Source: CAWEPK01 sp049521495
Lineage (GTDB): Bacteria; Desulfobacterota; Syntrophorhabdia; Syntrophorhabdales; WCHB1-27
Assembly (NCBI GenBank): GCA_049521495.1
Contig: JBEKOT010000004.1
Location: 1 to 47,682 of the forward strand
Reading direction: 5' to 3'
DNA length: 47,682 bases
Shown here: positions 7,984 to 16,649 of the stretch, piece after piece
How positions within the stretch are numbered: position 1 is the first letter of the stretch
Layout: every line of letters begins with the position of its first letter
Made by a program: the position numbers and the translations under genes
The notes under the pieces: model-generated
Told to the model about the DNA's origin: nothing
The model's database searches: none
What the model saw: the letters and a program-made list of their open reading frames with translations, nothing else

Positions 7984-8016
7984 ACATAATATCGAACGTT
8001 TGGTATATAGTCAAGA
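7979..8016. promoter_or_regulatory. Probable TetR operator (imperfect 38-bp palindrome) covering the tetR promoter
   Basis: The stretch is symmetric about the centre of AACGTT (between 7997 and 7998): 14 of 19 base pairs match, including outer arms TCTTGAC (7979-7985) and GTCAAGA (8010-8016). It covers both promoter hexamers, so bound repressor would block RNA polymerase, the usual autoregulation of TetR proteins. The core ATCGAACGTTT (7991-8001) recurs exactly twice on the minus strand near 26.1 kb, at the head of the catabolic cluster. Confidence 0.62.
7981..8009 (+). promoter_or_regulatory. Sigma-70 promoter of tetR
   Basis: TTGACA at 7981-7986 and TATATA at 8004-8009 are separated by 17 bases. 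Transcription would start near 8016, followed by a GAGGGG ribosome-binding site and ATG 8043. The spacer contains the sequence ATCGAACGTTT. Confidence 0.75.
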
Positions 8017-8042
8017 GAGAAAAATAAGAGGGGCAACGGGGT

Positions 8043-8645
8043 ATGGCTGAACGTAGACAGTCGTTAGAGGGTGAGACTCCCCAAAAATTGATCGATGTGG
8101 CCATTGAGTTATTTGCCGCAAACGGGTTCAAGGGGACGTCCATCAGAGATATTGCAGGACTGACCGGGATGACCGTCTCGACCATCTATTACTACTTCGG
8201 GAACAAGGATGGGCTTCTTTCAGCCATTCTCGAACATTCCTCGAAGCATCTCGTGGAAAAACTCCGGGCGGCGTGCGCAATGGACCTTGAGCCGCTGGAG
8301 CGATTCAAGGAACTCGTGAGGACCCACCTCGGTCTGGTAGAGGTGCATAAGAAAGAAGCAAAGATATTTTTTCTTGACGAAGAGCAGCTCTCCCCAGAAG
8401 GCAACAAGCTCAACAAGCAATTCCAGATAGACATCCTGGGGCTATACCGCAGGGAATTGGAAGCCATGAAATCAGCCGGACACATACATTACAAGAACCT
8501 GACCATCCTCGCCTTCAACATCCTGGGCATCATCAACTGGCATTTACGGTGGTATCGGCCGGAGGGCAAGTTGACTCTCGATCAGATCAACCAGGAAGTA
8601 CTTATCTTTATACTCCGGGGGATTCTCGGCAGTCCTGCCGAATGA
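8043..8645 (+). CDS. TetR/AcrR family transcriptional regulator
   Basis: A 200-residue regulator with an N-terminal helix-turn-helix (about residues 13-60) showing the family pattern: VAIELFAANGFKGTSIRDIA, then TVSTIYYYFGNKDGLL. The C-terminal ligand-binding half is divergent and helical. It is transcribed toward the end of the long minus-strand catabolic cluster, and its gene ends 20 bases from the stop of the MFS gene. The matching operator-like sequences in its own promoter and in the distant promoter of the cluster make it the likely local repressor. An acyl-CoA or pathway intermediate would be a natural inducer, but this is inferred. Confidence 0.92.
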   Translation: MAERRQSLEGETPQKLIDVAIELFAANGFKGTSIRDIAGLTGMTVSTIYYYFGNKDGLLSAILEHSSKHLVEKLRAACAMDLEPLERFKELVRTHLGLVEVHKKEAKIFFLDEEQLSPEGNKLNKQFQIDILGLYRRELEAMKSAGHIHYKNLTILAFNILGIINWHLRWYRPEGKLTLDQINQEVLIFILRGILGSPAE

Positions 8646-8664
8646 AGGGCTCGGCTGACGGCTT

Positions 8665-8688
8665 CTCACACGCCCGTTGGAGTGTGAG
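8665..8688. terminator. Convergent hairpin between tetR and the MFS gene (weak)
   Basis: CTCACAC (8665-8671) pairs with GTGTGAG (8682-8688) around a 10-nt loop, at the meeting point of two convergent genes. There is no T-run on either strand, so termination is doubtful; it may instead protect mRNA 3' ends. It overlaps the last codons of the MFS gene. Confidence 0.3.
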
Positions 8689-9943
8689 CCGATTTCGGCT
8701 TGAGGAAGCACGTGACGACGAGACCGGCGAGGCTGGAGAGGGCTATGATAAGGATGGCATGGTGGAACCGGCCTGTCTTCGCGACTGCAAGTCCACCCAG
8801 ATAGACCCCCGCAGCCCCCCCGAAAGTGGCAAGACCGCCCAGAAGGCCAAGCATCCGCGCCACAATGGACAATGGGTAGGCACCTATCACTAACGCGATC
8901 ATCGACGGGCTTGTGAACGGTATGCCCCAGCCGGCGCCGAGAAGACAAACGGTGAGGAAGAACAGGCCGCCGTACACCGACGGTAGAAGGATCAAATAGG
9001 AAAAGAGCGCGCTTAAGGTAAAACCGGCGGCGAGGACGAGGCGGAAATTGCCCCCCGCGACCTTATCTAGAAAAACACCGCCGGCTAGGACGGCAAATAT
9101 ACCTACCAGGGTAAGCGCTAAGGAGAGTTGACCGGAAAGCACAGGCTCGAGGCCGACCCCCATTGGTGATGGGGCGGAGAGGTACGCCGGAACGAGGGCA
9201 TAAAGTGAATGCATCCCCCAGGCGTTAAAAAAGAAGACTGCTGCCCCCAGCCAGGTAACGCGGGAAGAAAGGGCATTTCGGAAGAGAGTCGATAACTCCG
9301 CACTATCTCCTTCCGGCGGCGCCGCCGGGACGGCCGTAATATTAGGCTTTTTGCCGCGTATAAATATACTGAGCACTATGCCGAGCCACCCAGGGATCGA
9401 AAGGATAGAGACCCCGAGTTGCCAGCTTCCGGTAAGCTTCCAGATGATCGGAGAAGCAACAAGCCCTACGGCAGCGCCAAGGGATAGCGAGCCCATCATG
9501 AGCCCGCTTGCCAAGCCCTGCTGCCTTTTAGGGAACCAGAGACCGGTTATCGGTCCTACGATTACCATAGCGAAGGCCGGTGCTATGCCCTGTATCACCC
9601 GCACGACTATAAGGGCGGTGAAGCTGCGAATGAACGGAACGAAAAGCATAGGCACGACCGAGAACAAAAGACCCAAAGCAAGCGCCGCCTTCGTGCCGTA
9701 TCTGTCACACACGAGGCCGGCGAAAAAGAGGGCGACTGCGGTGACAATATAAGTGGTCGACACGAGATGCATAGCAGTCCCGATGTCGATCTTGAAATCA
9801 CGGGCGATATGTCCGATCAGCGGTGCATAGGCCACTATGTTTGTGTAGCATGACATAATGGCAAGGCAGGCTACAGATAGAACGTACCAACGATTTTCCG
9901 GATAAGCCTTCCCGTCTTCCACGGCAATCTCCTGCCACTTCAT
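8666..9943 (-). CDS. MFS transporter, last gene of the catabolic cluster
   Basis: A 425-residue major facilitator superfamily protein with about twelve transmembrane segments in two halves. The motif A-like loop DRYGTKAAL lies between helices 2 and 3, and a hydrophilic central loop falls near residues 195-225. Its ATG overlaps the thiolase stop in an ATGA arrangement. As the last gene of a CoA-dependent degradation cluster it may import a carboxylate substrate or export a product; the sequence does not define the substrate. Confidence 0.9.
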   Translation of the reverse strand: MKWQEIAVEDGKAYPENRWYVLSVACLAIMSCYTNIVAYAPLIGHIARDFKIDIGTAMHLVSTTYIVTAVALFFAGLVCDRYGTKAALALGLLFSVVPMLFVPFIRSFTALIVVRVIQGIAPAFAMVIVGPITGLWFPKRQQGLASGLMMGSLSLGAAVGLVASPIIWKLTGSWQLGVSILSIPGWLGIVLSIFIRGKKPNITAVPAAPPEGDSAELSTLFRNALSSRVTWLGAAVFFFNAWGMHSLYALVPAYLSAPSPMGVGLEPVLSGQLSLALTLVGIFAVLAGGVFLDKVAGGNFRLVLAAGFTLSALFSYLILLPSVYGGLFFLTVCLLGAGWGIPFTSPSMIALVIGAYPLSIVARMLGLLGGLATFGGAAGVYLGGLAVAKTGRFHHAILIIALSSLAGLVVTCFLKPKSAHTPTGV

Positions 9944-11088
9944 CTCGAAAAAATGTGGACGGTGCAGGCGCGCGTGTCGCCCTCCTTGTTGCCGCCCATG
10001 ATCTGGGCAAGACCCACTCGCGCCTTTTCGACCTGCCTTTTTCCCGCCTCGCCGCGCAACTGCCAGACGATCTCCACTACCTGCGCGACACCGGATGCAC
10101 CCACCGGGTGCCCCCGGGAGAGCAAACCGCCGCTCGGGTTGACCGGTATCCGGCCGCCTAACGCCGTTATCCCTTCGTCTATCAGCCGCCCGCCTTCCCC
10201 CGGCCGGCAGAGGCCGAGGCCCTCGTAATGGAGGATCTCCGAGATCGTGAAGGCATCGTGGACCTCTACGACATCGAGGTCTTCCGGACCGAGAGATGCC
10301 ATGGTGTAGGCCTTGCCGGCGGCCCGTTTTTCAACCTCCCAGCTCGTGAAATCCCGTTGATTCTCGTAGATGCCCGTCGCCAGAACGGAAGCCAGGATCC
10401 TGACAGCCTTTCCTTTCGCCTTGACAGCCTTTTTCCTGGAACAGACAATGAGGGCGGCTGCGCCGTCGCTGTTGGGGCAGCACGAGTACAGGGTGAGGGG
10501 ATCGGCTATCATGGGGGAATCGAGGACTTCCTGCACGGTAAACGTTTTCTGGAACTGCGCGTAGGGATTGAGAGTGCCGTTCATATGGTTCTTTACGGAA
10601 ACCTTTGCCAGTTGTTCCCTGGTCGTTCCGTAAAGCTCCATGTGCTTCTGCGCAATAAGGGCAAAGCAGCCGGGGAATACTTCGCCCAGCTTCACCTCCA
10701 ACTCGCCCGCTCCCACATCGAGGAACGTGCCCTTCGGCATCACGACCTTCTCTGTCCCCGCAACAATGACCATGTCGTAGAGGCCGCTAGCGACCGACAC
10801 CCATGCCTGATGAAGGGCGGTCGAGCCGGTGGCGCAGGCGTTCTCGACGTTCACGATAGGAACGGAATTGATGCCCACTTCCCAGAAGACGTTCTGGCCC
10901 ACACTCGTCTCTCCCTGCAGCACGGGCCCGAGGGCGTTGCCGCAGTACCCGGCCTCTATCTCCTTCGGCTGCACGCCGGCGTCCCTGAGCGCGGCGAGGC
11001 AAGCCTCGCCGCCAAGATCCCTCAAGCTCCGGTCCGGATGCTTGCCGAACACGGTCATGCCCACGCCTGTGATATAGACATCCCTCAT
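9940..11088 (-). CDS. Thiolase of the SCP-x/archaeal type (BbsB-like)
   Basis: A 382-residue thiolase-fold enzyme that would cleave a 3-oxoacyl-CoA with CoA. The catalytic Cys lies in ENACATGST (C85), a histidine in EVHDAFTISE (H277), and the GHPxGASG motif at 326-333 (H327). Members of this branch work as a complex with a small DUF35 zinc/OB-fold protein, and that gene lies immediately upstream with a 4-base overlap (11085-11088). This pairing is seen in archaeal acetoacetyl-CoA thiolase and in BbsAB, the benzoylsuccinyl-CoA thiolase of anaerobic toluene degradation. The true 3-oxoacyl substrate here is unknown. Confidence 0.88.
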   Translation of the reverse strand: MRDVYITGVGMTVFGKHPDRSLRDLGGEACLAALRDAGVQPKEIEAGYCGNALGPVLQGETSVGQNVFWEVGINSVPIVNVENACATGSTALHQAWVSVASGLYDMVIVAGTEKVVMPKGTFLDVGAGELEVKLGEVFPGCFALIAQKHMELYGTTREQLAKVSVKNHMNGTLNPYAQFQKTFTVQEVLDSPMIADPLTLYSCCPNSDGAAALIVCSRKKAVKAKGKAVRILASVLATGIYENQRDFTSWEVEKRAAGKAYTMASLGPEDLDVVEVHDAFTISEILHYEGLGLCRPGEGGRLIDEGITALGGRIPVNPSGGLLSRGHPVGASGVAQVVEIVWQLRGEAGKRQVEKARVGLAQIMGGNKEGDTRACTVHIFSR

Positions 11089-11561
11089 TGAGACACCCTC
11101 TCGCGCACAGGTTTGTATTTATACCCGATAACCTGCTTCTGCTCATGGCTGGTCCTTATGGGCTCGATAACGAGCTCCACTTCCTGCCCGGGCCGGATAA
11201 GCGCCGGATCGCAGCCGGTAAAAAGGGCAAACACCCGGACGCCTTCGGCAGGCACGTCGACGTAGCCGAAGGCATACGGCGCTTTTATTCCTGAGGGTGA
11301 GTCTACATGGACTACTGTAGAGGCGTATACGACGCCCCGTCCGGGTAGTCTTACCTCCTCCATCACGTCGTTGGCGCCGCAGTGCCTGCACCGCGTCCTC
11401 GCCGGAAAAAATACGGCATTGCATTTGCTGCACCGGGCTGCGAGGAGAAAGGGTTTTTCTCCTTCTTTTAGCGGATAGTCGAAGAGGCCGGGCTGGACCA
11501 AAACAAAGTCTTCGTTTGGCTGTCCCTCGTCTGTAGTCTGTATACCCCTCTTCTCAGACAC
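11085..11561 (-). CDS. DUF35 zinc-ribbon/OB-fold partner protein of the thiolase (BbsA-like)
   Basis: A 158-residue protein with a rubredoxin-like zinc ribbon (C44, C47, C58, C61 in CSKC..CRHC), followed by an OB fold, the architecture of DUF35 proteins. In characterised systems it binds the cognate thiolase and shapes the CoA-binding side of the active site. It overlaps the ligase gene by 8 bases upstream and the thiolase by 4 bases downstream, so the three are likely translated in step. All four zinc ligands are intact. Confidence 0.9.
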   Translation of the reverse strand: MSEKRGIQTTDEGQPNEDFVLVQPGLFDYPLKEGEKPFLLAARCSKCNAVFFPARTRCRHCGANDVMEEVRLPGRGVVYASTVVHVDSPSGIKAPYAFGYVDVPAEGVRVFALFTGCDPALIRPGQEVELVIEPIRTSHEQKQVIGYKYKPVRERVSQ

Positions 11562-13098
11562 GCTTGCTCCTTCCCGCCCAGTAAGGCTCTCTGAGGACGT
11601 TCTTCGTCACCTTTCCGTTCGCGTTTTTGGGCAATTCACCGATGAAGACCACCCGCTTCGGTTTTTTGTATCCCGATAGCCTCAATGCGCAGAAGTCGAT
11701 GACCTCCTGCTCCTGAAGCCGGTAGCCCTGCTTGGCGACGACTGCGGCGCATACCGCCTCGCCGTACATGTCGTCCGGGATGCCGAAGACGGCCGCTTCA
11801 AGCACACCCTGATGGCGGGTGAGAACGTCCTCGATCTCCTTAGGGTAGATGTTTTCGGCCCCGCTGATGATCATGTCCCTCAGTCTGTCGACAATGGTGA
11901 AGTATCCGTCTCCTTCCACCCGGGCCACGTCGCCCGTATGGATCCATCCGTCTATAATGGTCGACCGGTTGGCTTCGTCCATCTTGAAGTAACCGATCAT
12001 GCCGAGGGGCTTCTGGGCGCTTATGACCTCGCCCGTACCGCCGGCCGGCACGTCGTTCTCGTCCTCGTCCACGATGCGCAGATCGGCGTTGAACATCTCG
12101 CGGCCCGTGCACTGGGACCGCTCCTTGTGGTCCTCGGGCCGCAGCACGGAGACCATTCCCGTTTCCACCTGGCCGTACCACTGGTAGAAACCGACGTTCC
12201 TGAATACCTCCATCGCACCTTCCAAGGTGGCGGGGCTTATGGCCGAGGAGCCGTAATTTATCTTGTTGAGCGAGGAGGTGTTCCATTTAGAGACGTTCGG
12301 GTAGTTGATGAGCATGGTAAGCTGGGTGGGCACCCACATCGTCGTGGTAATGCGATAGCGCTCGACCGCGTCGAGCACCTTCTCGGCGTCGAACCCCTTT
12401 GACATGACTACCGCCGTCCCGCCGACCATCAGTGCCGGCTGGAGAACGCCGTTGAGTCCCCCGTTGTGGAAGAGAGGTATGCAGACGAGCGAAGTATCGT
12501 CATGCTTCAGGTCACCCTCGTAGATCATGCCCTCGAAAATCTCTATGTAGGAGGAGTGGGAGAAGAGAGTGCCCTTGGGGAAGCCCGTTGTCCCGCTCGT
12601 ATACATGATGAAGGCCGGACTCGAGGGATCCACGGTGATCTGCGGTTCGGAAGCGGACTGTCCCTCCATAAGGTCCGACATCCTGATTGAATTCTCGCAG
12701 GCGCCCCCGTTTATGCTTACGAGTTTCAGGGGCAGCTCGAAGGAGGGTCTCGCCTGCCCGATTAGCTCCGCGAACTCTGCCCCGTAGAAGAGCAATTTTG
12801 GCTCGCTGTTGTTAACGACGTAAACAATCTCGTTTTTCTTGTATCGGAAGTTAATGGGGACAACCGTTGCGCCGGTTTTCACGATCGCGTATACGATCAG
12901 GGGATATTCCAGGCAGTTGAGCGCCAGGATCGCCACTTTGTCGCCCGGTCCCACGCCGAGGCCGGCAAGGCCTCGGCTCAGGCGGTTCACCTCTCCGTTG
13001 AGCTGACCGTAGGTCATTGACCTTTCATCCATAATGAGACACGTCTTGTCCGGATGCCGTTTCGCGTTCAGGCGGATCACGTCTCCAATTACCCGCAT
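11554..13098 (-). CDS. Acyl-CoA synthetase (AMP-forming ligase)
   Basis: A 514-residue member of the ANL adenylate-forming family that activates a carboxylic acid to its CoA thioester with ATP. Motifs in order: the phosphate loop YTSGTTGFPKG (166-176), YGQVETG around residue 320, HTGD, DRLRDMIISGAENIYP, and the C-terminal catalytic Lys in PKNANGK (about K496). Its length fits medium/long-chain or aromatic acyl-CoA ligases. It overlaps the DUF35 gene by 8 bases. It should start the CoA-dependent pathway, presumably acting on the acid released by the CocE-type hydrolase; that order is inferred. Confidence 0.93.
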   Translation of the reverse strand: MRVIGDVIRLNAKRHPDKTCLIMDERSMTYGQLNGEVNRLSRGLAGLGVGPGDKVAILALNCLEYPLIVYAIVKTGATVVPINFRYKKNEIVYVVNNSEPKLLFYGAEFAELIGQARPSFELPLKLVSINGGACENSIRMSDLMEGQSASEPQITVDPSSPAFIMYTSGTTGFPKGTLFSHSSYIEIFEGMIYEGDLKHDDTSLVCIPLFHNGGLNGVLQPALMVGGTAVVMSKGFDAEKVLDAVERYRITTTMWVPTQLTMLINYPNVSKWNTSSLNKINYGSSAISPATLEGAMEVFRNVGFYQWYGQVETGMVSVLRPEDHKERSQCTGREMFNADLRIVDEDENDVPAGGTGEVISAQKPLGMIGYFKMDEANRSTIIDGWIHTGDVARVEGDGYFTIVDRLRDMIISGAENIYPKEIEDVLTRHQGVLEAAVFGIPDDMYGEAVCAAVVAKQGYRLQEQEVIDFCALRLSGYKKPKRVVFIGELPKNANGKVTKNVLREPYWAGRSKRV

Positions 13099-13136
13099 CG
13101 ATAGCCCCCTTCAACAATCATCCCGTCTCACGCCGT

Positions 13137-14162
13137 CTACACGAGCCATTTCGCTATCATTGTCGGTGCATGTCCGCCTGCCCCTATAGTTATCCATGCC
13201 TGGATCATGTCTTTCCTGAAAAGACCCTGCTCCGAGAACTCGGCGAGGTTGACGGGCACGACCGCGTTCGACATATTTCCGTACTTGTTCCACGTATGCA
13301 TCCACTTGTCTTTGCTCACGCCTTCTTTCTCGGCCCCCCATATCCAGACGTCGTAAAGCATGTCTGCGGGCTGGTGGAAGATGATGGCGTCGAGATCCTT
13401 CAGGGTAAGGTTGGCCCGCTCCAGAGCCCCCTTGATGCCGTCGATGCCGAACCTTTCACCCACCTTCTGCCACCACATCATGAACTCGGGCGTGCCGTAG
13501 CCATAGCAAGTGAAGGAAGGCTGAGGTGGAGCGCCGGGCAGGTCCGGAAAATCGGGCGCCTTCGGTTTGGCCCCGCACATATCGTAGGTCTCCGGCCAGG
13601 TACGGTTGTAGATAGAGAGGAACTCGCACTTAAGGTTCTGGGACGAGATTATGGCGGCCGCTCCGCCGTCGCCCATCAAGGCGAATTGGGCGTTCGTGAG
13701 GTCCGTCCGACACTGTCCCCCTATGGTCTCCCACGCTGCGGCCATGACAATGAGCACCCTTTTGTATTTGCCTGCTTTCACGAGGTTCCACGCGACCTCG
13801 CACCCGTCTACGAAGCTGGCGCAGGCATTGCTTATGTTGAGCACCGGCACCTCGACCGGAAAATTCAGCTTCCAGTGCACGTATCCGCCTACCATGGGCA
13901 CTGTATACTTGCCCCCGCAGTTATTCGAGATAATGTAGTCGATGTCCAAAGGCTTGAGACCCGCCTTGTCGAGCACCTTTTTCGCCGCGTTCAAAGCCAG
14001 TATCTCTGCTGCGTCCTCGTTCCTGAACCTCCTGATTTCCTGGGGAAAGTGGAAGCTCTGTCTAAGGAAATCGGGCAGTGTAGGCAGAAGATACTCCTGG
14101 TCCTTGGCGGTGACCACGTCACCCTGCATGTCCATTGCAACCGCCTCAAGTCCTATTCTCAT
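13137..14162 (-). CDS. KAS III-like condensing/thiolase-fold enzyme
   Basis: A 341-residue enzyme of the beta-ketoacyl synthase III fold with a complete Cys-His-Asn triad: C114 in NACASFVDG, H263 in FHQPADML and N296 in YGNMSNAVVP. The GAGGHAPTMIAKW C-terminal motif also fits. The start is ATG 14162, preceded by an AAGGAGG ribosome-binding site. Fatty-acid synthesis neighbours such as acyl carrier protein are absent and CoA-pathway genes surround it, so it is probably not FabH. It may catalyse Claisen condensation or cleavage of a CoA-linked intermediate. HMG-CoA-synthase-like or OleA-like chemistry are alternatives. Confidence 0.8.
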   Translation of the reverse strand: MRIGLEAVAMDMQGDVVTAKDQEYLLPTLPDFLRQSFHFPQEIRRFRNEDAAEILALNAAKKVLDKAGLKPLDIDYIISNNCGGKYTVPMVGGYVHWKLNFPVEVPVLNISNACASFVDGCEVAWNLVKAGKYKRVLIVMAAAWETIGGQCRTDLTNAQFALMGDGGAAAIISSQNLKCEFLSIYNRTWPETYDMCGAKPKAPDFPDLPGAPPQPSFTCYGYGTPEFMMWWQKVGERFGIDGIKGALERANLTLKDLDAIIFHQPADMLYDVWIWGAEKEGVSKDKWMHTWNKYGNMSNAVVPVNLAEFSEQGLFRKDMIQAWITIGAGGHAPTMIAKWLV

Positions 14163-14194
14163 ACGCTCCTCCTTGATTAATCGGCCTATAGTCG

Positions 14195-14974
14195 TTATGC
14201 GAGCATGCCTCCGTCCTGGACGAACACCTGGCCGGTGACAAAACCGGAGGCATCCGACGCGAGGAAGGCAGCGAGCGGTCTTATCTCGCCCGGCTCCCCG
14301 AACCGCCCGAGGGGTATGCGGGGAAGGATCAGTTTCTTGATCTCTTCCTGCACCTCCGGCGGGATGCCAAGCCCGACAGGTCTTGTATCGTGCAAGCCGG
14401 GTGCTATGGCGTTGATCCTGATGCCGTCCTTTGCGTAGGCCATGGCCGCGTGACGGGTGAGGCCGATGATCGCAGCCTTCGTCGCGGCGTAGACCAGCGT
14501 GTCGGGTGCATAACCGCCGGGAAGGCCCGCGATCGATGCCGTGCTGATGATGGCACCTTTCTTTTGCGCGAGCATGGCGGGGATGGCGGCCTTCATGCAA
14601 AGGAAGGTCCCTCTCAAATTGACCGCGACAACCGCGGCCCAGTCCTCGTATCTCATCTCGTGAGCCGCTCCGGGCCGTGTAATGCCCGCGTTGCAGAAAA
14701 GGACATCTATTCTGCCGAAATGCGTAAGAGCGGTCTCGATCATCCTCGCTACGTCATCGGGTTTTGACACGTCCCCCTGGACGGAGGCTGCCCGCGCCCC
14801 GAATTGTGCGACCTGCCTTACGGTCTCTGCTGAAAGCTCGCTGTCGATATCGTTGCAGACCACGTCCGCCCCGCACTCTGCCATGGCCAGACAGTATTCC
14901 CGCCCGAGGCCGTGTCCCCCCGCGGTCACCACAGCCACCTTTCCCGTGAGGTCGAAGAGATCGAATAGTTTCAT
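14195..14974 (-). CDS. Short-chain dehydrogenase/reductase, paralog A (BbsC/D-like)
   Basis: A 259-residue classical SDR for NAD(P)-dependent oxidation of a hydroxy group. It has the cofactor loop TAGGHGLG, the CNAG motif, the catalytic Ser in IISTASIAG and YAATK. It is a close tandem paralog of the next upstream gene: the two share AGGHG(L/I)GREYCLAMAE, a CNDID segment and RINAIAPGLHDTRPVGLG. The ATG overlaps the stop of that paralog (ATGA). Paired SDRs of this kind form the BbsCD 2-(hydroxyphenylmethyl)succinyl-CoA dehydrogenase, a tempting but unproven model. Confidence 0.9.
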   Translation of the reverse strand: MKLFDLFDLTGKVAVVTAGGHGLGREYCLAMAECGADVVCNDIDSELSAETVRQVAQFGARAASVQGDVSKPDDVARMIETALTHFGRIDVLFCNAGITRPGAAHEMRYEDWAAVVAVNLRGTFLCMKAAIPAMLAQKKGAIISTASIAGLPGGYAPDTLVYAATKAAIIGLTRHAAMAYAKDGIRINAIAPGLHDTRPVGLGIPPEVQEEIKKLILPRIPLGRFGEPGEIRPLAAFLASDASGFVTGQVFVQDGGMLA

Positions 14975-15753
14975 GCCGTTATTCCCCCATCTGTCGAGAA
15001 CACCTGGCCCGTGACATAGCTCGATGCGTCGGATGCCAGGAAGACCGCCAGCCCCCTGATCTCGGCAGGCTCGGCAAACCGGCCCATAGGGATGGACGGC
15101 GAAACCGTTTTCTTCAGTTCCTCTGTCTGCTCGTCCGTGAGGCCGAGACCGACGGGCCGGGTATCATGGAGCCCCGGGGCAATGGCATTTATGCGTACGC
15201 CTGTCGGCGCGTAATGGACCCCGGCATTCCTCGTGAAGCCTATCATGCCTGCCTTCGTGGCGCCGTAGCAGTATGAAAGAGGGGCCGAGCCGGCTTTTAT
15301 GCCGGCGACCGAGGCCGTGCCGATGATCGATCCCTTTCCTTTCTTCAGCATCATGGGGAGTACGGCCCTGACGCAGAGGAACATGGACGTCAGGTTCACG
15401 TCCACGACCCTGTCCCACGCCTCCACGGAAAGCTCATGGAGCGGAACCAGCGGGTTGACGATGCCGGCGTTGCAGAAGAGGATATCGATGGCGCCCAGCT
15501 TATCGACCGCGCTTCTCACCATCTGCTCCACCTCCTCCGGCTTTGACACGTCCGCCCGGATGGCCGCCGCCCTGCGGCCGCGTCTCTCCACAAGTGCCGC
15601 CGTCTCTTCGGCAAGGGTAATATCGATGTCGTTACAGGCGACATCGGCGCCGAACTCGGCCATCGCAAGGCAGTACTCCCTTCCGATGCCGTGGCCGCCG
15701 GCCGTCACGAGAGCGACACGGCCGGAAAGATCGAAAATTCCGTGAGTGACCAT
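14971..15753 (-). CDS. Short-chain dehydrogenase/reductase, paralog B (BbsC/D-like)
   Basis: A 260-residue classical SDR with TAGGHGIG, CNAG, a catalytic Ser in IIGTASVAG and YGATK, so its active site looks complete. The start is ATG 15753, preceded by GGGAGG four bases away; longer in-frame starts run into the dehydrogenase gene upstream. It overlaps its paralog by 4 bases, consistent with equal translation and heterodimer formation. Unlike the BbsCD pair, where one subunit is thought to be inactive, both paralogs here keep Ser, Tyr and Lys. The cofactor loop HG(I/L)G followed by an acidic residue (ND after strand 2) suggests NAD. Confidence 0.9.
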   Translation of the reverse strand: MVTHGIFDLSGRVALVTAGGHGIGREYCLAMAEFGADVACNDIDITLAEETAALVERRGRRAAAIRADVSKPEEVEQMVRSAVDKLGAIDILFCNAGIVNPLVPLHELSVEAWDRVVDVNLTSMFLCVRAVLPMMLKKGKGSIIGTASVAGIKAGSAPLSYCYGATKAGMIGFTRNAGVHYAPTGVRINAIAPGLHDTRPVGLGLTDEQTEELKKTVSPSIPMGRFAEPAEIRGLAVFLASDASSYVTGQVFSTDGGITA

Positions 15754-15770
15754 AGATCCTCCCATATCAT

Positions 15771-16649
15771 TCACTTTCCGTTGTACTCGTAGAAGCCTCT
15801 GCCGCTTTTCATGCCCAGCCATCCGGCTGTTACCATCTTCCGAAGAAGGAGCGGCGGGGCGAACTGGGCGTCTTTCGACTCGTTGTAGACCGCCTCCGCG
15901 CCGAGAAGGACGGTGTCGAGACCTATCGCGTCCACCATCGCCAGGGGCCCCAGGAACCATCCCATGCCCTGGCTGAATATCCTGTCGATATCCTCCTTCG
16001 AGGCCTGGCCCGCCTCAACCATGCGTATGGCGTTCAGAAGGAGGGGCGTGATGAGCCGGTTAGCGATGAACCCCGGTATATCAGGAGCGACGACACTGCC
16101 CTTGCCGAGGGACCGGCTGAAATCAACCGCACACTCTACCGTCTTCTCGCTGGTTGCGATGGTCTTTACTATCTCGGCAAGGGGGAAGGCCAGCGGGTTC
16201 ATGTGGATGCCGACGACCCTGTCCGGCCTCTTCGTGGCCATGGCAATATCGAGCACGGAGAGGACCGATGTATTCGTTGCGAGGATCACGTCTTCAGGGC
16301 ATATGGCGTCGAGGGCGGAGAATATCTTCTGCTTCGTCTCCATGCGCTCTGTCACCGCCTCGATTACGAGATCGCATCGGCTGAACGCGTCGAGATCGGT
16401 CACTCCCGAGATGCGGCCGAGCACGGCCTTGCCCGCCTCCGCCTGAAGCTGGCCTCCCTTCACCGCCTCTTCCAGCCTCATCCGGATCATGGCTATGCCC
16501 CGTTCGAGCAGCTCCCGGTTCACCTCCGAGCAGAGAACGTCATAGCCGTTCGCGGCACAGAGCTGCGCATACCCTCCGCCCATCAGCCCGCAGCCAACAA
16601 TGCCGACCGTCTTTATCGATTGCCGGGGTGTGATTTCATGACTATCCAT
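15771..16649 (-). CDS. 3-hydroxyacyl-CoA dehydrogenase
   Basis: A 292-residue NAD-dependent dehydrogenase of the 3-hydroxyacyl-CoA dehydrogenase family, oxidising a 3-hydroxyacyl-CoA to the 3-oxo form. The N-terminal Rossmann loop is GCGLMG (19-24). The catalytic pair is H149 in GIHMNPLAFP and E159, with N197 in FIANRL; ATNTSVLS (124-131) is also typical. The start is ATG 16649 behind an AAAGGAGGA ribosome-binding site. Its first codons overlap the stop of the hydrolase gene by 8 bases. The loop after the catalytic His (HMNPLAFPLAE) differs from the usual HFFNPVPVM, which may reflect an unusual acyl group. Confidence 0.92.
   Translation of the reverse strand: MDSHEITPRQSIKTVGIVGCGLMGGGYAQLCAANGYDVLCSEVNRELLERGIAMIRMRLEEAVKGGQLQAEAGKAVLGRISGVTDLDAFSRCDLVIEAVTERMETKQKIFSALDAICPEDVILATNTSVLSVLDIAMATKRPDRVVGIHMNPLAFPLAEIVKTIATSEKTVECAVDFSRSLGKGSVVAPDIPGFIANRLITPLLLNAIRMVEAGQASKEDIDRIFSQGMGWFLGPLAMVDAIGLDTVLLGAEAVYNESKDAQFAPPLLLRKMVTAGWLGMKSGRGFYEYNGK

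Noticed and set aside
14163..14600. Upstream extension of the KAS III-like reading frame
   Set aside because: It runs through the SDR gene in another frame. ATG 14162 has a strong ribosome-binding site and fits the length of the family.
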